64,000 bases of DNA from Panax quinquefolius. Taxonomy: Eukaryota; Streptophyta; Magnoliopsida; Apiales; Araliaceae. Shown one piece after another: positions 22,933-35,045 of this stretch. The position numbers were made by a program, and so were the translations under genes. Location: assembly GCA_020205615.1 (NCBI GenBank), contig JAINUW010000096.1:248001-312000 (forward strand), given 5' to 3'. Within the stretch, counting starts at the first letter, position 1; every line of letters starts with the position of its first letter. Under the pieces are notes generated by a model. That model was not told the DNA's origin, did not search any database, and was given only the letters and a program-made list of their open reading frames with translations.

Positions 22933-23296
22933 TGTAAAATCTCAGATTTTATGGATAAAGATTTAAATTTCTCGAAATATTTTTTTTAATATTATGGTGT
23001 GGATTTGATATAATGTTATAGTTATGGGTAGTATTTATAAATTTTACAAAGTATGCAAGTTGTCATATTATATTCGATTGGTCGGGGAATATTTTTTTTG
23101 TCGGGAAATATCCGTACGACGGTACAATCATTGGGGATCCCACAACGGAATTATTGTCAGATTGAGAAAACGACAAAAATATTTTATTAAAAATAACGGC
23201 GAAAGTTTTACCGTTGATACTGTTGAACTACTCTCATTAGTAAAAAGTATAGTAATACGTTGTTGCAGACAAGAAGCACATGGTAGATTGATTATT
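22933..23296 (+). mobile_element. 3' LTR of element X, truncated
   Basis: Starts TGTAAAATCTCAGATTTTATG, matching the X 5' LTR start, and follows it for about 360 bases to ATTGATTATT. It then switches abruptly into minus-strand LTR sequence, so most of the LTR is lost at an inverted junction. Confidence 0.75.
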
Positions 23297-23698
23297 CGCC
23301 TTTATTATTCCAATGTAATAATAAAGACGTAATAATAGAAGAATGTCACCAAGTATAGGTATTCCGTGATATATAAAAGTTATTCCAATGTAATAATAAG
23401 AAATGGAATAACAACAGTTCTCTTCATGAATATAAAAGAATAACATCCCTTACCGTAAAAGAAGAATATTTCGACTGATAGGGTGAGGATTTTCTTAAAG
23501 AAAACTTATACTATGTTCTTCGCTCAAAGTTTCTTAAAACTCTTAAGGAAACACACTCAAGATTATAGAAGGAGAATTCTCTGAACTTCTGGTGTGATTT
23601 CAATTCTAACTAAGCTTCCTATTTATAGGAAAATGGAATGCATAAGAAACTAATCCATGAACTACTTTGATTGATTTACTTTAATCGATTTTATCCCA
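23297..23698 (-). mobile_element. Older minus-strand family-A LTR, part 1
   Basis: Hairpin-unit and leader-like LTR sequence on the minus strand, interrupted at 23699 by a solo LTR. It continues at 26096-26173 and 28769-29468. Its far 3' portion is missing at the inverted junction near 23296. Confidence 0.75.
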
Positions 23699-26095
23699 TG
23701 GACGCCCCAAAATTAGGTATACGCCACCCATCTTGAGTCGCCACTTACATGGTACATAAATTCTAATTACAACTTACTAATATAACTGCGCGGTATACAA
23801 TACGACATAAAGCGTGAGTTTGAATACAAATTTTTGTCTACTAGATATTATACAAACTCAAAAGGAGTCCTCATTACAACTATTATCACATTATTTCACG
23901 TAATAGTGAGGACTACTAATGCTATCCTCGGACCATTACTTCGCTCCCCGACTCGTCTCAAATATGTTCTCATTTCAAGAGAATAAAGGAAAGAAAGGGT
24001 GAGCTCAACTAGCCCAAGAAGAAATATTATGACTAAGATAATGCGTAATAAATTATCATTATTTCAACAAAGGTGTTAAACGATAAAATACAATAGACAA
24101 CCGCTTTAATCGCAGCGGTGAATAAGTAATCCATTAAAAGAGTCAAGTAGAGAATAAAGTCTACTATCTTTTAGGTTTTAAAAGGTTTTCATCAATTTTA
24201 TCACCGAGACTCGATTTTAATAAATAAACCACCACATCTAATCATCCCCGCACTACGGATAAGGATTTTCATCAAATTATCAATGGTCATGACTATACCG
24301 AATCACCCCTGGTCATAATCATACCAAAACTATCCATCACTGCATTACAAGCCACTGAGGACTTTTGTCACATCATTTATATCAAGTCATGATTATACCG
24401 AATGATCCCTGGTCATAATCATACTAAGTTCATCTATGCACGTAAGCCAAAGATAACATAATATAACATGAGGATGATGACAATGACATAATAATTCAAT
24501 AAAACAAGTTCAAGAATTATTTAATCCATGAATTATTAACGCCCAAATTATCAACATGACATCGCTTTCAGAGAGTAAAATTCAATAATGATCGTAAGAA
24601 TATTTCCATGAAAAGACATCGGATGAAACGCAAATATCAAGGATATTCTACTAATTTCATGGAGTATAAGTCAAAGTTTTAACCAACCTGGGTATAATAA
24701 AGAATGGAATAACAAAAGAAATCACCATGACATGCGGTGATCAGATGACAAAAGTTATTCCAATGTAATAATAATAATCTAACCGTGTCGTGTGAAATTC
24801 ACACCGGCTGGATGTTCCAACAGTAATAATAAAGATGGAACTGCATCCTGTAGTAAAACACATGATAGGATATTCCAAATGAATGATAAAAAGACGGAAT
24901 TCAGTCCTGTGTAAAACACATGATGTGATGTTCCAATGAATAATAAAATCGGAACTGTGTCGGTGTAAAACACATGCATGGATGTTCCAATGTAATAATA
25001 GAAGAATGTCACCAAGTATAGGGTAAATCCAGTATACAAAGTTATTCCAATGTAATAATAAGCAATGGAATAACATAAAGGATTTCACCAAGTATAGGTA
25101 TGCCGCGATCATGTGTAATGTATAGGGTATGCCACTTTTTACAAAAGTTATTCCAATGTAATGATAATGAATGGAATAATGTAAGTTCTCTTCAAAGGAA
25201 GAATAACACCCCTTACCATAAAAAGAACTGAATATAGAAGTAGTGAAAAGAAAGTAATACTCTTCTTCTTTCTATAATTTTCTCTATAGCTTTCTCTATA
25301 ATTTCTCTCTAGAGTTTCAATGAATTCGTAAGAAAATAATGAAGGAACGAGCTTCTATTTATAGGAAAATGGAATGCATAGTAACTAATCCATGAACGGT
25401 CCGTGATCGATTTACTTTAATCTGACCATTCATATTTAAAGAAAAATCTTTTAAATAAAATATAATATATTCTATTTATATAAAAATATTTTACTATGCA
25501 AACACTATGCAATACTATGCAAAAACACTATACAAAACACTACTACGCATAATAAAATATAATATATTCTATTTATGTAATAACTTTAATAAAGTATTCT
25601 ATTTTATATAAAAGATGTTTCGCTTTTATTACGTTAATAATATGAATAAAACAAAACGTCATTATCATTATAATAATTCATATTATTAATCGTAATAATG
25701 GAATCAAACCGGTGACTTCATCACATAAAGATCAATAATCAATACCGTGTACTACTTATGCAACCACACGACATCGTATTTTTACTACCGAGTAGTTCAA
25801 CAAAGAATACTTGTAAAAACTTCCGCCGTTATTTCAATAAAATATTTTTTGCGTTTCTCTCAATCCGACAATAATTTCATTTGTCAGGGTCCACCAATGA
25901 TTGAGTCAGTTATTTAATATTCCCTCGCTAAACCTAATATTCCCCACCAATCGAATATAATATAACCACTTGCATACTTTGCAAAATTTATAAATACTAC
26001 CCACAACTATAATATTATCTTAAATTCACACCATAATATTAAAAAATTATTTCAACAAAATTTAAATCTTTATTGATAAAAAAATGGGTCTCACA
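23699..26095 (-). mobile_element. Solo family-A LTR (minus) nested in an older LTR
   Basis: On the minus strand it runs from TGTGAGACCCATTTTTTTAT to the GGGGCGTCCA end, 2.4 kb, with both termini present. The surrounding older LTR is interrupted within the stretch TTTACTTTAATC ... TTTAAAGCAAAATC. The flanks TCCCA and AATCA are only roughly alike, so the target duplication is uncertain. The hairpin-unit array is at about 24740-25180. No internal region is present, hence solo. Confidence 0.75.
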
Positions 26096-26173
26096 AATCA
26101 GTGTTTAAAGCAAAATCTTTTAAATAAAATATAATATATTTTATTTATATAAAAAGATTTTTACTATGCAAAC
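26096..26173 (-). mobile_element. Older minus-strand family-A LTR, part 2
   Basis: 78 bases of LTR (TAAAGCAAAATCTTTTAAAT... to CTATGCAAAC) left between the two nested solo LTRs. Confidence 0.75.
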
Positions 26174-28768
26174 TGTGACGCCCCCAAAATAGGTATACAT
26201 CACCCATTCTGAGTTGTCAAATACATGGTATAGAATTAACTACAACTTTATTATTACAACATATAAATTGTGAGTTTAAATACTGATATTGCCATCTAGA
26301 CAATATCCACACGCAAATAAATCCTCATCACAATTATTGATACATTATTTTACACAAAAAAATAAATGGTGAGGACTACAAAACAACTCTCTCTAGAACC
26401 ATCATTCCATACCCCGACTCGTACTCGCTACATTCTTGCCTCCTGAGAAGAAAAATGGAACAAAAAGGAAAAGGGTGAGCTCAACTAGCCCAGTAAAGAA
26501 TATTATGACTAAGATAATGTAGAACAAATTATCGTTAGTCTTCAACAAGAAAAATTCTGATAGAATATAATAGACAACAAGTTTCAGATCAACATTCGCA
26601 GCGGATATAACAATAATTCATAGAAGAGTTACGTAGATGATGAAATCTACTAATGTCTATGAATTTAACAGTCCATCATCATTATTTTATCCCTGTAACA
26701 TCAATCAATATTCATCTTGAATCAAATATTCATCTTTGCACTACAGGACAAAGATATTCATCAGTTGGTCATGTTCATCTCAACACCTGTTCATCTTTGC
26801 ACTACGGGCCAAAGATATTCATCATAAAATCATTAATCTTTGCACTATAGGCCAAAGATATTTAAGTATATCATCATTTAGGACTGAGGATGATGAAAAA
26901 TATTTTAAAGGAAACGAATCCAGTGAAACAAAAGAATACATAACAAGGATTCGTATTTCAGCTATTTTATGTCCAAAAATACTTCATAAATAATCATAGT
27001 GAAGTAAAATTCAAGAATGATCAAAACATGGATACAATCAAAGCTAGCATCCATAATAGATATTTTGGATGAAAAGAAAAAATTTATTTTTAGATGATTA
27101 GTGCCGTATTCGTGAATAGTGTCGTATATGTGAATAGTAACCCCGACACAAAAAGTTCCAAATTTGATTAAAAGTTCAAACCAATATTTCGGCATAATGA
27201 TATTAGAAGAAATAATATCATTTTTAAAAAAAGTAATATCCCTTACCTCGAAAGAATAAGACTTAAATTTGGAATATCGAGTATAGTCTTGAAAGGAACT
27301 TTCAGATCATATAACAATACTTAGAGTATCAAAATCCTCACAAGAATACGCTCAATATATAAAGAGAGAAATACAGAGAAAACTTTAGTTTCGGTGTAAT
27401 TTTCAATTCTAACCCAAGACCCTATTTATAGGAAAATGCCGTAACACAAAGAGAAAATTTAATAAATTAATAATATATTAATTAATATTCCTACGCATAA
27501 CCTTTAAAAACTGAAATCATCATTAACATCACATGCAAGACCCACCATAAATGACAAAAACGTTTTTGTTATTTAAAATATTTTAAACTTCCAAAATCAA
27601 TTATTTCGTAGCTTCGTAACTTCAATAATTCATAATAAATAGCCATTTTATCAGAAAAATTCAAAACTTGCAACTTTCCATAGGAAATTCCATTATTTAC
27701 AACTTTGCAGAAGGAAGTTTTTCCAATTCAAATGTAAATTAACCAAATCCACAAAGCGGGCAATTTTACGTGCTATAATCAAATTTCGACCAAGAAATGG
27801 GGTCCCATGAGATATGAAAAACATGTTTTTAAATATTTTTGGTAACAAAAATATCCTCCTCCTCATATACTCATATATCTCACATTCATTGTAAAAATAT
27901 CACCATTATTATATTATTAAAATATAATAATTTATTTAATTAATTTTTATCAGAAAAAGATAAAATATTAATTTTCAACAATTTTCACATTAAAAATTTT
28001 CTCCATCTATATCCACATAAAATCAATATTTTTCTCATCATATAAATCAATAATTAATTATTCACAAATAATATTACAGAATCACAACACTGACAACCAA
28101 GCCGTTCCCAGGATATAGGGGGCTTTCCAATAAGGATTTCTCCTCACTATGGCCTTAAATTAGGTGACCAAACCTCTCCTTGCCTGATGTAACTTTCTAG
28201 ACATTGCCAATAATGTTATCTAATAATATTATTCGGATAATATGAATTATTCTTCGATAATGAAAAATCTTGCAGAAAGTGACAATTATTGAAACAACAA
28301 GTAATATAAAATAGCAACGCAAAGAATTATTGAATCAATAAAATAAAATAATCTAATAAAGATTTATCGTAACAATTATTGAGTAGTGCCTTTTCACGTA
28401 AGAATCAATAATTGGTGCAATACTGGTGTCTTCTTCGTGTTTTAACCAATGAAGTATTTTAACAAAGATTATTCTGTGAATAACCACTTACTGTAGTTAT
28501 TTATAAACAACTTATACTTGTCGTTTTCTTCATCCAATCGCTTTTAGTTATGGGGCCCACAAGAAATTTCGCTATGCCGTAATATTTCGAATATTCCAAG
28601 CAAAAGAATATTCCACAACCAAACGAATATTTTATAACCACTTGCTTATTTAAAATATTTTAGTGATTTTACCCATAATTATCCACATTAATCAAATCAA
28701 CCCTTACTATTTCAAAATAATAAATAGAGGAAATTAAATTTCATTTATTAATAATTTGGGGTCTTACA
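26174..28768 (-). mobile_element. Solo family-B LTR (minus)
   Basis: A 2.6 kb LTR of a second family: TGTGACGCCCCCAAAATAGG at the left, GGGGTCTTACA at the right. Flanks CAAAC (left) and CAAAT (right) fit a 5-bp target duplication with one mismatch, and the older LTR is continuous across the site. At 26725-26875 three repeats of TCTTTGCACTA.....CAAAGATATT each form an ATCTTTG/CAAAGAT inverted pair. Family B is alignable with the LTR at 38557-41227 but clearly diverged from family A. Confidence 0.8.
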
Positions 28769-29468
28769 CAAATACTATGCGGACACTATCTGCAAAACAC
28801 TATGTATAATAAAATATAATATATTCTATTTATAGAATAACTTTAATAAAGTATTTTTTATATTAAAAGATTTTACTTATCAAAACACTACGCATAATAG
28901 AAATATAATATATTCTATTTATATAATAACTTTAATAAAGTATTATGTTTTATATAAAAGATGTTTCGCATTTTATTACATTAATAATCTGAATAAAACA
29001 AAACTTCTAAATCAATAATAATTGAATCAAATAATGTGAGATACTACGCAAGAACTACTATTGTAGCAATAATTAAAAAAAGCGAAGTTACTTCTCACAT
29101 AAATATCAATAATCAACACCGAGTGTGCTACTACGCAACAACGTATTCATTACTTACTTTACTCTAGAGTAGTTCAACAATATCAACCAGTAAAACTTCC
29201 GCCGTTATTTTTAATAAAATATTTTTGTCGTTTTCTTAATCAAATGATAATTTCGTTATGGGGTCCCAATGATTGTCATTGCATTTAATATTCTCCGACA
29301 CAAAGAATATTCCCTGACTAATCGAATATAATATAACAACTTGAATACTTTGCAAAATTTATAAATACTACCCACAACTATAACATTATCTCAAATTCAC
29401 ACCATAATATTAAAAAAAAATCATTTCGAGAAAATTAATTCTTTATTCATAAAATCTGGGGTTTCACA
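28769..29468 (-). mobile_element. Older minus-strand family-A LTR, part 3
   Basis: Remaining 5' portion of the older minus-strand LTR, ending with the reverse of the LTR start (ATAAAATCTGGGGTTTCACA). It abuts plus-strand RT coding sequence, so this LTR had inserted into a pol gene. Confidence 0.8.
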
Positions 29469-30230
29469 ACTTCTCCTTGGGGTGCTCCTGTTCTATTCGT
29501 GAAAAAGAAAGACGAAAGTATGCGACTTTATATTGATTATCGAGAGTTGAATCATGTCACCATCAAAAATAAAACCCACCGCCACGTATTGATGACTATT
29601 CGACTAGTTGCATAGGCGCCAAATTCTTAACAAAGATTGATCTTCGTTAGGATATCACCAATTGAAGATTAGAACCGATGACATTCCAAAGACGACTTTT
29701 CGTAACTCGATGCACGGCATTATGAATTCCTAGTCGTATCTTTGGATTGACTAATGCTCCTCTTTGCCTTCATGGATATGATGAACCGAGTATTGAGGAA
29801 TATTTGGATCACTTTGTGGTCGTCTTTATTGATGATATCCTTATTTATTCTAAAAGCCGTGAAGATTATGAGCAACACTTGAGGCTGATACTCCAAAAGC
29901 TTCGTGAATATAAGCTTTATGCCAAGTTGAAGAAATACGAGTTCTGGCTTGAGGAAGTAGCATTCCTTGGGCACGTGGTATCAAGTTATGGAATATCGGT
30001 TGACCCGACAAAGATTGAAGCCATTCAAAGCTGGGAACAACCTAAATCAGTGACCGAAGTACGTAGCTTTCTCGGCTTAGCTGGTTATTATCAGAGATTC
30101 GTAGAAGGGTTTTCTCGAATCGTTACTCCATTAACTCAACTAACTCGGAAAATACAAAATTTGGTTGGAGTGAAGAATGTGAGAAGATTTTTCAAGAACT
30201 CAAGAGGAGACTCATTTCAAGACTTTACTC
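29469..30230 (+). pseudogene. pol: Gypsy reverse transcriptase fragment
   Basis: Starts within RT at the [14 protein letters not shown] block (finger region), then DYRELN, after which frames break until about 29740. The 29747-30230 frame carries the catalytic FIDD at 29825-29836 ([13 protein letters not shown]), the EFWL..V.FLGHVVS block, and [20 protein letters not shown], which links RT to RNase H. Residue order and spacing match the Tekay/Del type of Ty3/Gypsy pol. The 5' part of the element (LTR, gag, protease) is not attached, because a minus-strand LTR inserted at 29468. In life this polymerase copies element RNA into DNA in cytoplasmic particles; this copy is dead. Confidence 0.85.
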
Positions 30231-30849
30231 GACAATACCATAAATTTCGGAGGGATTTGTCATCTACAGTGATGCTTCGGGCAAAGGGTTGAGATGTGTT
30301 CTCATGCAACATGGGAAAGTCATAGCCTATGCCTCACGACAACTCAAAGAATATGAGAGGAATTATCCTACACATGATCTAGAGTTGGAAGCAGTCATTT
30401 TTGCACTAAAGATTTGGAGGCATTACTTGTATGGGGAGAAAGTGGAGATTTTAACGGATCATAAAAGCCTCAAATATTTCTTCACTCAAAAGGAACTCAA
30501 TATGCGACAACGAAGTTGGCTTGAACTGTTGAAAGATTATGATCATACCATCCAATACCATCTTGGAAAAACGAACGTAGTAGCTGACGCATTGAGTAGA
30601 AGATCATATGCGGGTACGAGTGCGATATTGTCAACGCAAAGGCCCATTTTGTATGACTTGCAAAGGATGGAAATAGAGATAAAGACTCCAAGGACCCACG
30701 TGATGATGGCGAATATACGAGTAGAACCGACTTTAATCGATAAAGTTAAAGCTGCTCAAGCTATAGACCTGGAGCTAATGCGTATGAGGAAGAAAGTACA
30801 AGAAGGTACTATGCCAGAAACAAGAATTGATGAAGAAAGAATACTTTGA
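30231..30849 (+). pseudogene. pol: Gypsy RNase H and connection to integrase
   Basis: Continues the same pol. The RNase H acidic residues are all visible: SDAS near 30270, ELEAV near 30385, TDHKS near 30455 and VADALS near 30585. The conserved blocks [32 protein letters not shown] and YFFTQKELN are intact. There is a 1-bp frame change at about 30290. After ALSRRS comes the linker to integrase, ending at a TGA at 30847. This is the best preserved enzyme domain in the window. Confidence 0.9.
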
Positions 30850-31762
30850 GTCAACTCCAGACTCTGTGTTCCTAACGACTCTGATTTAAAGTATAAAATC
30901 ATGATGGAGGCGCACAACACACCGTTTGCAATCCATCCTGGGAGTACCAAAATGTATCGTGATCTTCGTCATACATTTTGGTGGAGCAATATGAAAAGAG
31001 AGATAGCGCTGTTTATCTCAAGTTGTCTAACTTGTCAACGAGTCAAGGCGGAGCATCAAGTGCCAACAGGTCTATTACAACCACTTGAAATTCTAGAATG
31101 GAAGTGGGAACACATTACCATGGATTTTGTTACTGGTCTTCCCAAGGTTTCTCAAGGCAGAGATGTGATTTGGGTCATTGTTGATAGATTGACCAAGTCT
31201 GCTCATTTCTTACCAATACAAAAAATTTATACACTTGAACATCTTTCTAGCATGTACGTAAACAAGATTGTAAGATTGCATGGTATACCAGTATCCATAG
31301 TTTCTGATCGAGACCCAAGATTCACTTCAAGATTTTGGGTTAGTTTATATAAAAGCTATGGGCACGAATTTACGATTTAGTTCGGCATATCATCCTCGAA
31401 CAGACGGACAATCGTGAGAGGACTATTCAAACTCTTGAAGATTTATTAAGACTCTGTGTCCTTGACTTTAAGGGAAGTTGGGACAAGTTCTTACCATTGG
31501 TGGAGTTTTCCTACAACAACAGTTATCAAGCAAGTATTGGCATGGCTCCATTCGAGGCGTTGTATAGAAGAAATTGTCATTTTCCAGTATACTGGGATGA
31601 GGTGGTTGAAGCAACGTTGTTGGGACCAGAATTGGTACGTATGACTACGGAAAAGATTCAAACGATCCGACAACGTATAAAGACCTCACAAGATCAACAA
31701 AAAAGTTATGCTGATCATCATCGAAAGGACGCACTACAAGGAAAAGGCCAAACATTGACCAA
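30850..31762 (+). pseudogene. pol: Gypsy integrase, truncated by a CACTA element
   Basis: The 30901-31380 frame has the N-terminal zinc-binding HHCC pattern (H.......H in HNTPFAIH, then CLTC). It continues into the catalytic core: first Asp in TMDFVTGLP, second Asp in SDRDPRFTS. A frame change near 31395 separates the third catalytic residue, the Glu in the TDGQS.RTIQTLE block. The 31497-31762 frame continues with VEFSYNNSYQ, GMAPFEALY and the C-terminal region up to YADHHRKD. There the CACTA terminus begins, so the chromodomain is lost. Confidence 0.9.
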
Positions 31763-31879
31763 CACTATCAGCGACCGCATATCCGGTCGCTGATACCATT
31801 ATTAGCGACCAACATCTGCGACGACACTATCAAGTAGTCGCTAATTACTATCCGCGACCGCATGCGGTCGCTGGGAGGT

Positions 31880-33993
31880 CGCTATTACAAATTTTCCTCG
31901 TAAAATTTGGCACAAAATGTTGGCGCCAAGTTTTTCTGCGATGACGTAGACATCAAATGATCGCACGCTGTCATGTTGATAAGTCCATGTTATTAAAAAT
32001 CAAATCGCGCGTGTGGTCGCTGATTAAACTAAATGAAATAAGTATTAGGCTTTCGCTCGACACAGAAGACGAAAGAAAAAAAAAAGAGAGGAGCTCAGCA
32101 TAGAGAGAAGAGGGAGAAAGGGGGGAGAAGAGAAGAAGGAGAAAAACCTGACCGCACCACCGGCCAGCCGCCGCCCCCACCAAACACTGGTATGCATTTA
32201 TATTGGTTAGATTAGATTAAATATTGTTAAATTCTTTAAGTAGTTGTTCGATTTGATTGGGTTTCCAAATTTTACATTTTTTATTCTTGAAAATGGTGTG
32301 TAATTGCTTTGATGTAAAGACCTAATTCTTAGTCTTGAATTTTAATGTGTAATAGCTTGTGATTACATATTGTTGAATTGCTTATGATTTAAAGCCCTAA
32401 TTTTAGCACTTGAATGTGGTGTGTAATATGCCCCATAGGCTTTGTTAATTATATTACTGGTCTTGATTCTCTTCCTCTCTCTCAGAGAGTTCCCTTATTA
32501 GTTTATTCAGGGGCTTCATCTCACATTTATAGAGGAAAATAAAAATCTACATGGGGCTTGGCTTACTCACATGTGTATAGGGCTAATATACATACATATG
32601 TCCAGTTAAGGAAAGTTCTTGCAGAGGATTTTGGAACAAAAAAACGTTATAAACACGAAAACCCACTCACACTTCTGTCACACACACAGCTATAGATCAG
32701 AAAATCAGAAGTTTAAAAATAAATAATTGCTCTTGATTATTAATACTACTACTAAAATATACACAAGTTTTCATTTTCTTAATTTATTTATTTATTAGTA
32801 GGGAACTAATATTGGAAATAGTGATCCCTTTTTAGTACTCCTAGTGTACATGAGTCTACTCAAGTAGATATTGTTAATTATGTATTATACAATTAAATTC
32901 AAATTAAGTCACATGTATATATCAATATAATTATAAATATCATAACTTACTTTAAAATTACTAGTGGATAGATATAATATTTATTATGATAATTTTTAAA
33001 AATAAACTTATTATTATTATTCTTATAATTCAAAGCGGAGTGAAAGTGAGAGTGCAGTGGAGTAAGTTTTGTAAGTCGGGTCAAGAAATTTACATAACAA
33101 GCCTATTTTTATGTTGGAAATTGATATTTTTTATAATTAATACAAAAAGGCTTGGCTTACCCAAATGACTTGAATGCCTTATATAAGTGGGATTACAATT
33201 ATGAATGATTAAATGGTGAGTTTTTAATGTTTATAATTGTAGCTCTAGTGAATTAACGTATTGAGCTTGGGTTACCCAGACCGTGTATGTGTATGCTATC
33301 ATTGTCATGCAATTATGTGGAAGCATGAGCAAACCATCAATCAACAATAAACAGTTGCTAAATGATGTTAAATGATGTAGGGATTTTAAACTAAGTGATC
33401 CACTAGAGCCTATTAAAGGATTTGTTGAGTCGATGGGTGGGCTTGGGGTCATGAGGAGGCCTGACGAGGCCACACGAGGCCACGCCAAGCTTAGCCAAGC
33501 CTCACGGGGCCAAGCTAAGCTTGGTTGTCGGCATGGTTAGCTATTGGGGGTATGTTAAGCCAAAATAGATAGTGCTAAAGAACTGTTAGTGCAACAGAGA
33601 AGGTATCTAGACACACTTGGCTAATAAAGAGACTGTTTTGGCTATAACAGAAAAACAAGGGTATTTAACACTTATGTATAAAAGAATAAAACTACAATAT
33701 GTTATAGAAGCTATAAATTGCTCAACCAAGTTATGAATACAAAGCTAGCATGAACTTGCAAATGCTTACAAGTATGTTCAAGTATATTTCTCTTGGTTTG
33801 TGTCTTGGGTGCCTAGAAATGTCCATATATGCATGCCATCGTGCATGTGGCTAGTCCATATTGTAGGGGCTCTGGCGATTTTTTTAAGTATTATATAAGT
33901 ATAAGTTTGAAAATTGTTCATAAGTATTATAACTTAGATGTAAATTTCTTTAATATATGCTAATTGATGTTGTATATTATAGTGATTTTTCAG
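31880..33993. other. CACTA internal, no clear gene
   Basis: A purine-rich block (AAAGAGAGGAGCTCAGCATAG region, 32070-32145), then AT-rich sequence. At 33440-33540 is a GC-rich patch of short inverted words (AGGCCACACGAGGCCACGCC, then AAGCTTAGCCAAGC). I see no convincing exon here; it may be the long first intron or 5' region of the transposon gene. Confidence 0.4.
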
Positions 33994-34560
33994 ATAATAA
34001 AATCGTCAAGTGCATATCACAGCTGTGTTTACAGAATTGGCCTACAGATGTGATTACATGGGCGAGCACACCTATCGCCCACAAGGATGCTGTTTGGGCA
34101 GAATTTTTAGGTATATTTTTTTAATTATGACAGATAATATTAATATAATAGTAATATAATATTCAAATGATAATTATTTAGTAATGTTATTATTGTTGTT
34201 TTATTTGCAGAAAAGGTATAGATGGGAGGACGCGCATGCTTCGGTGATTCAGACATTATTCTGGCAGAAGTGCGCGGTCCGCACCAAGGACAACTTGAAT
34301 AAAGAACGACAAAAAGCCATTCACAATGCCGAGATCGACCATCCAGGCCGGGAGAGGATTATATGTCTGAGCATAGCCTGGTGGTGCACCACTCCATCCG
34401 TATACGGGATGAGATGTGTGCCCAATGGAGAGTCGAGAGAAGGGTGAAAAGACGAAAGACCGCCGCCACCAACAGAGCCTCGGGTGTATCCGATGGCTAA
34501 AAGGCTAAAGGAACATCAAGCGCGTCGATTTGCACGCGATTCTGACATATCAACGCCAAG
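33994..34560 (+). pseudogene. Ptta/En/Spm-like transposon protein, two exons
   Basis: Exon 33994-34110 follows a TTTTTCAG acceptor and is open in one frame (KCISQLCLQNWPTDVITWAS). It ends at GTATAT. The next exon, 34211-34560, follows TTATTTGCAG and encodes YRWEDAHASVIQTLFWQKCA, then VRTKDNLNKERQKA. A frame change leads to a downstream stretch with the NRAS-type motif found in plant Ptta/En/Spm transposon proteins (NRASGVSDG...ICTRF). This family accompanies CACTA elements and is probably involved in their mobilisation. The exon junction is out of frame as read, so the copy is likely inactive. Confidence 0.6.
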
Positions 34561-35045
34561 GTACGATTTACAAGTTTTAATATGTTTTCAATCATGAATG
34601 TAGAAAATATATCCCATTTTTATTTTTAGTAATGTTATGTTATTTTTGTATAGGAGTCTAGGTCTCAAGGTCACCCTATCCATTTGGATGGATGTACGCG
34701 TATTACCCGTGATGGTCTCCGCCCGAGGCTATCACAGTAGCGGTAATAAATTTTAATAACTTGATCTTTAATTAATGCTACTGTAATTAATTTATTTTAA
34801 CTATTTAATTGTTAACATGATGACAGGACACTTATAAGCGTTTATTGAATGGCGTTATCCGAAAGGCACTCCACGTCCAGTTTATCGATCAAGAGTTGTG
34901 GGAGAGGCGTCTATTGTGAAAAAGAACTACATTAAAGGTCGAGGACAACGACGGCGCCCATCCTTCAAATGGCTCAGTCGCTTCTTCTACCCGGTCTACA
35001 TAGTCATTGAGCCATCCAAATTATTCATACTTATTTAACTATATG

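Noticed and set aside
29469..31762. Active autonomous Gypsy element
   Set aside because: LTR, gag and protease are not attached, the frame breaks several times, and the integrase is cut by a CACTA element.
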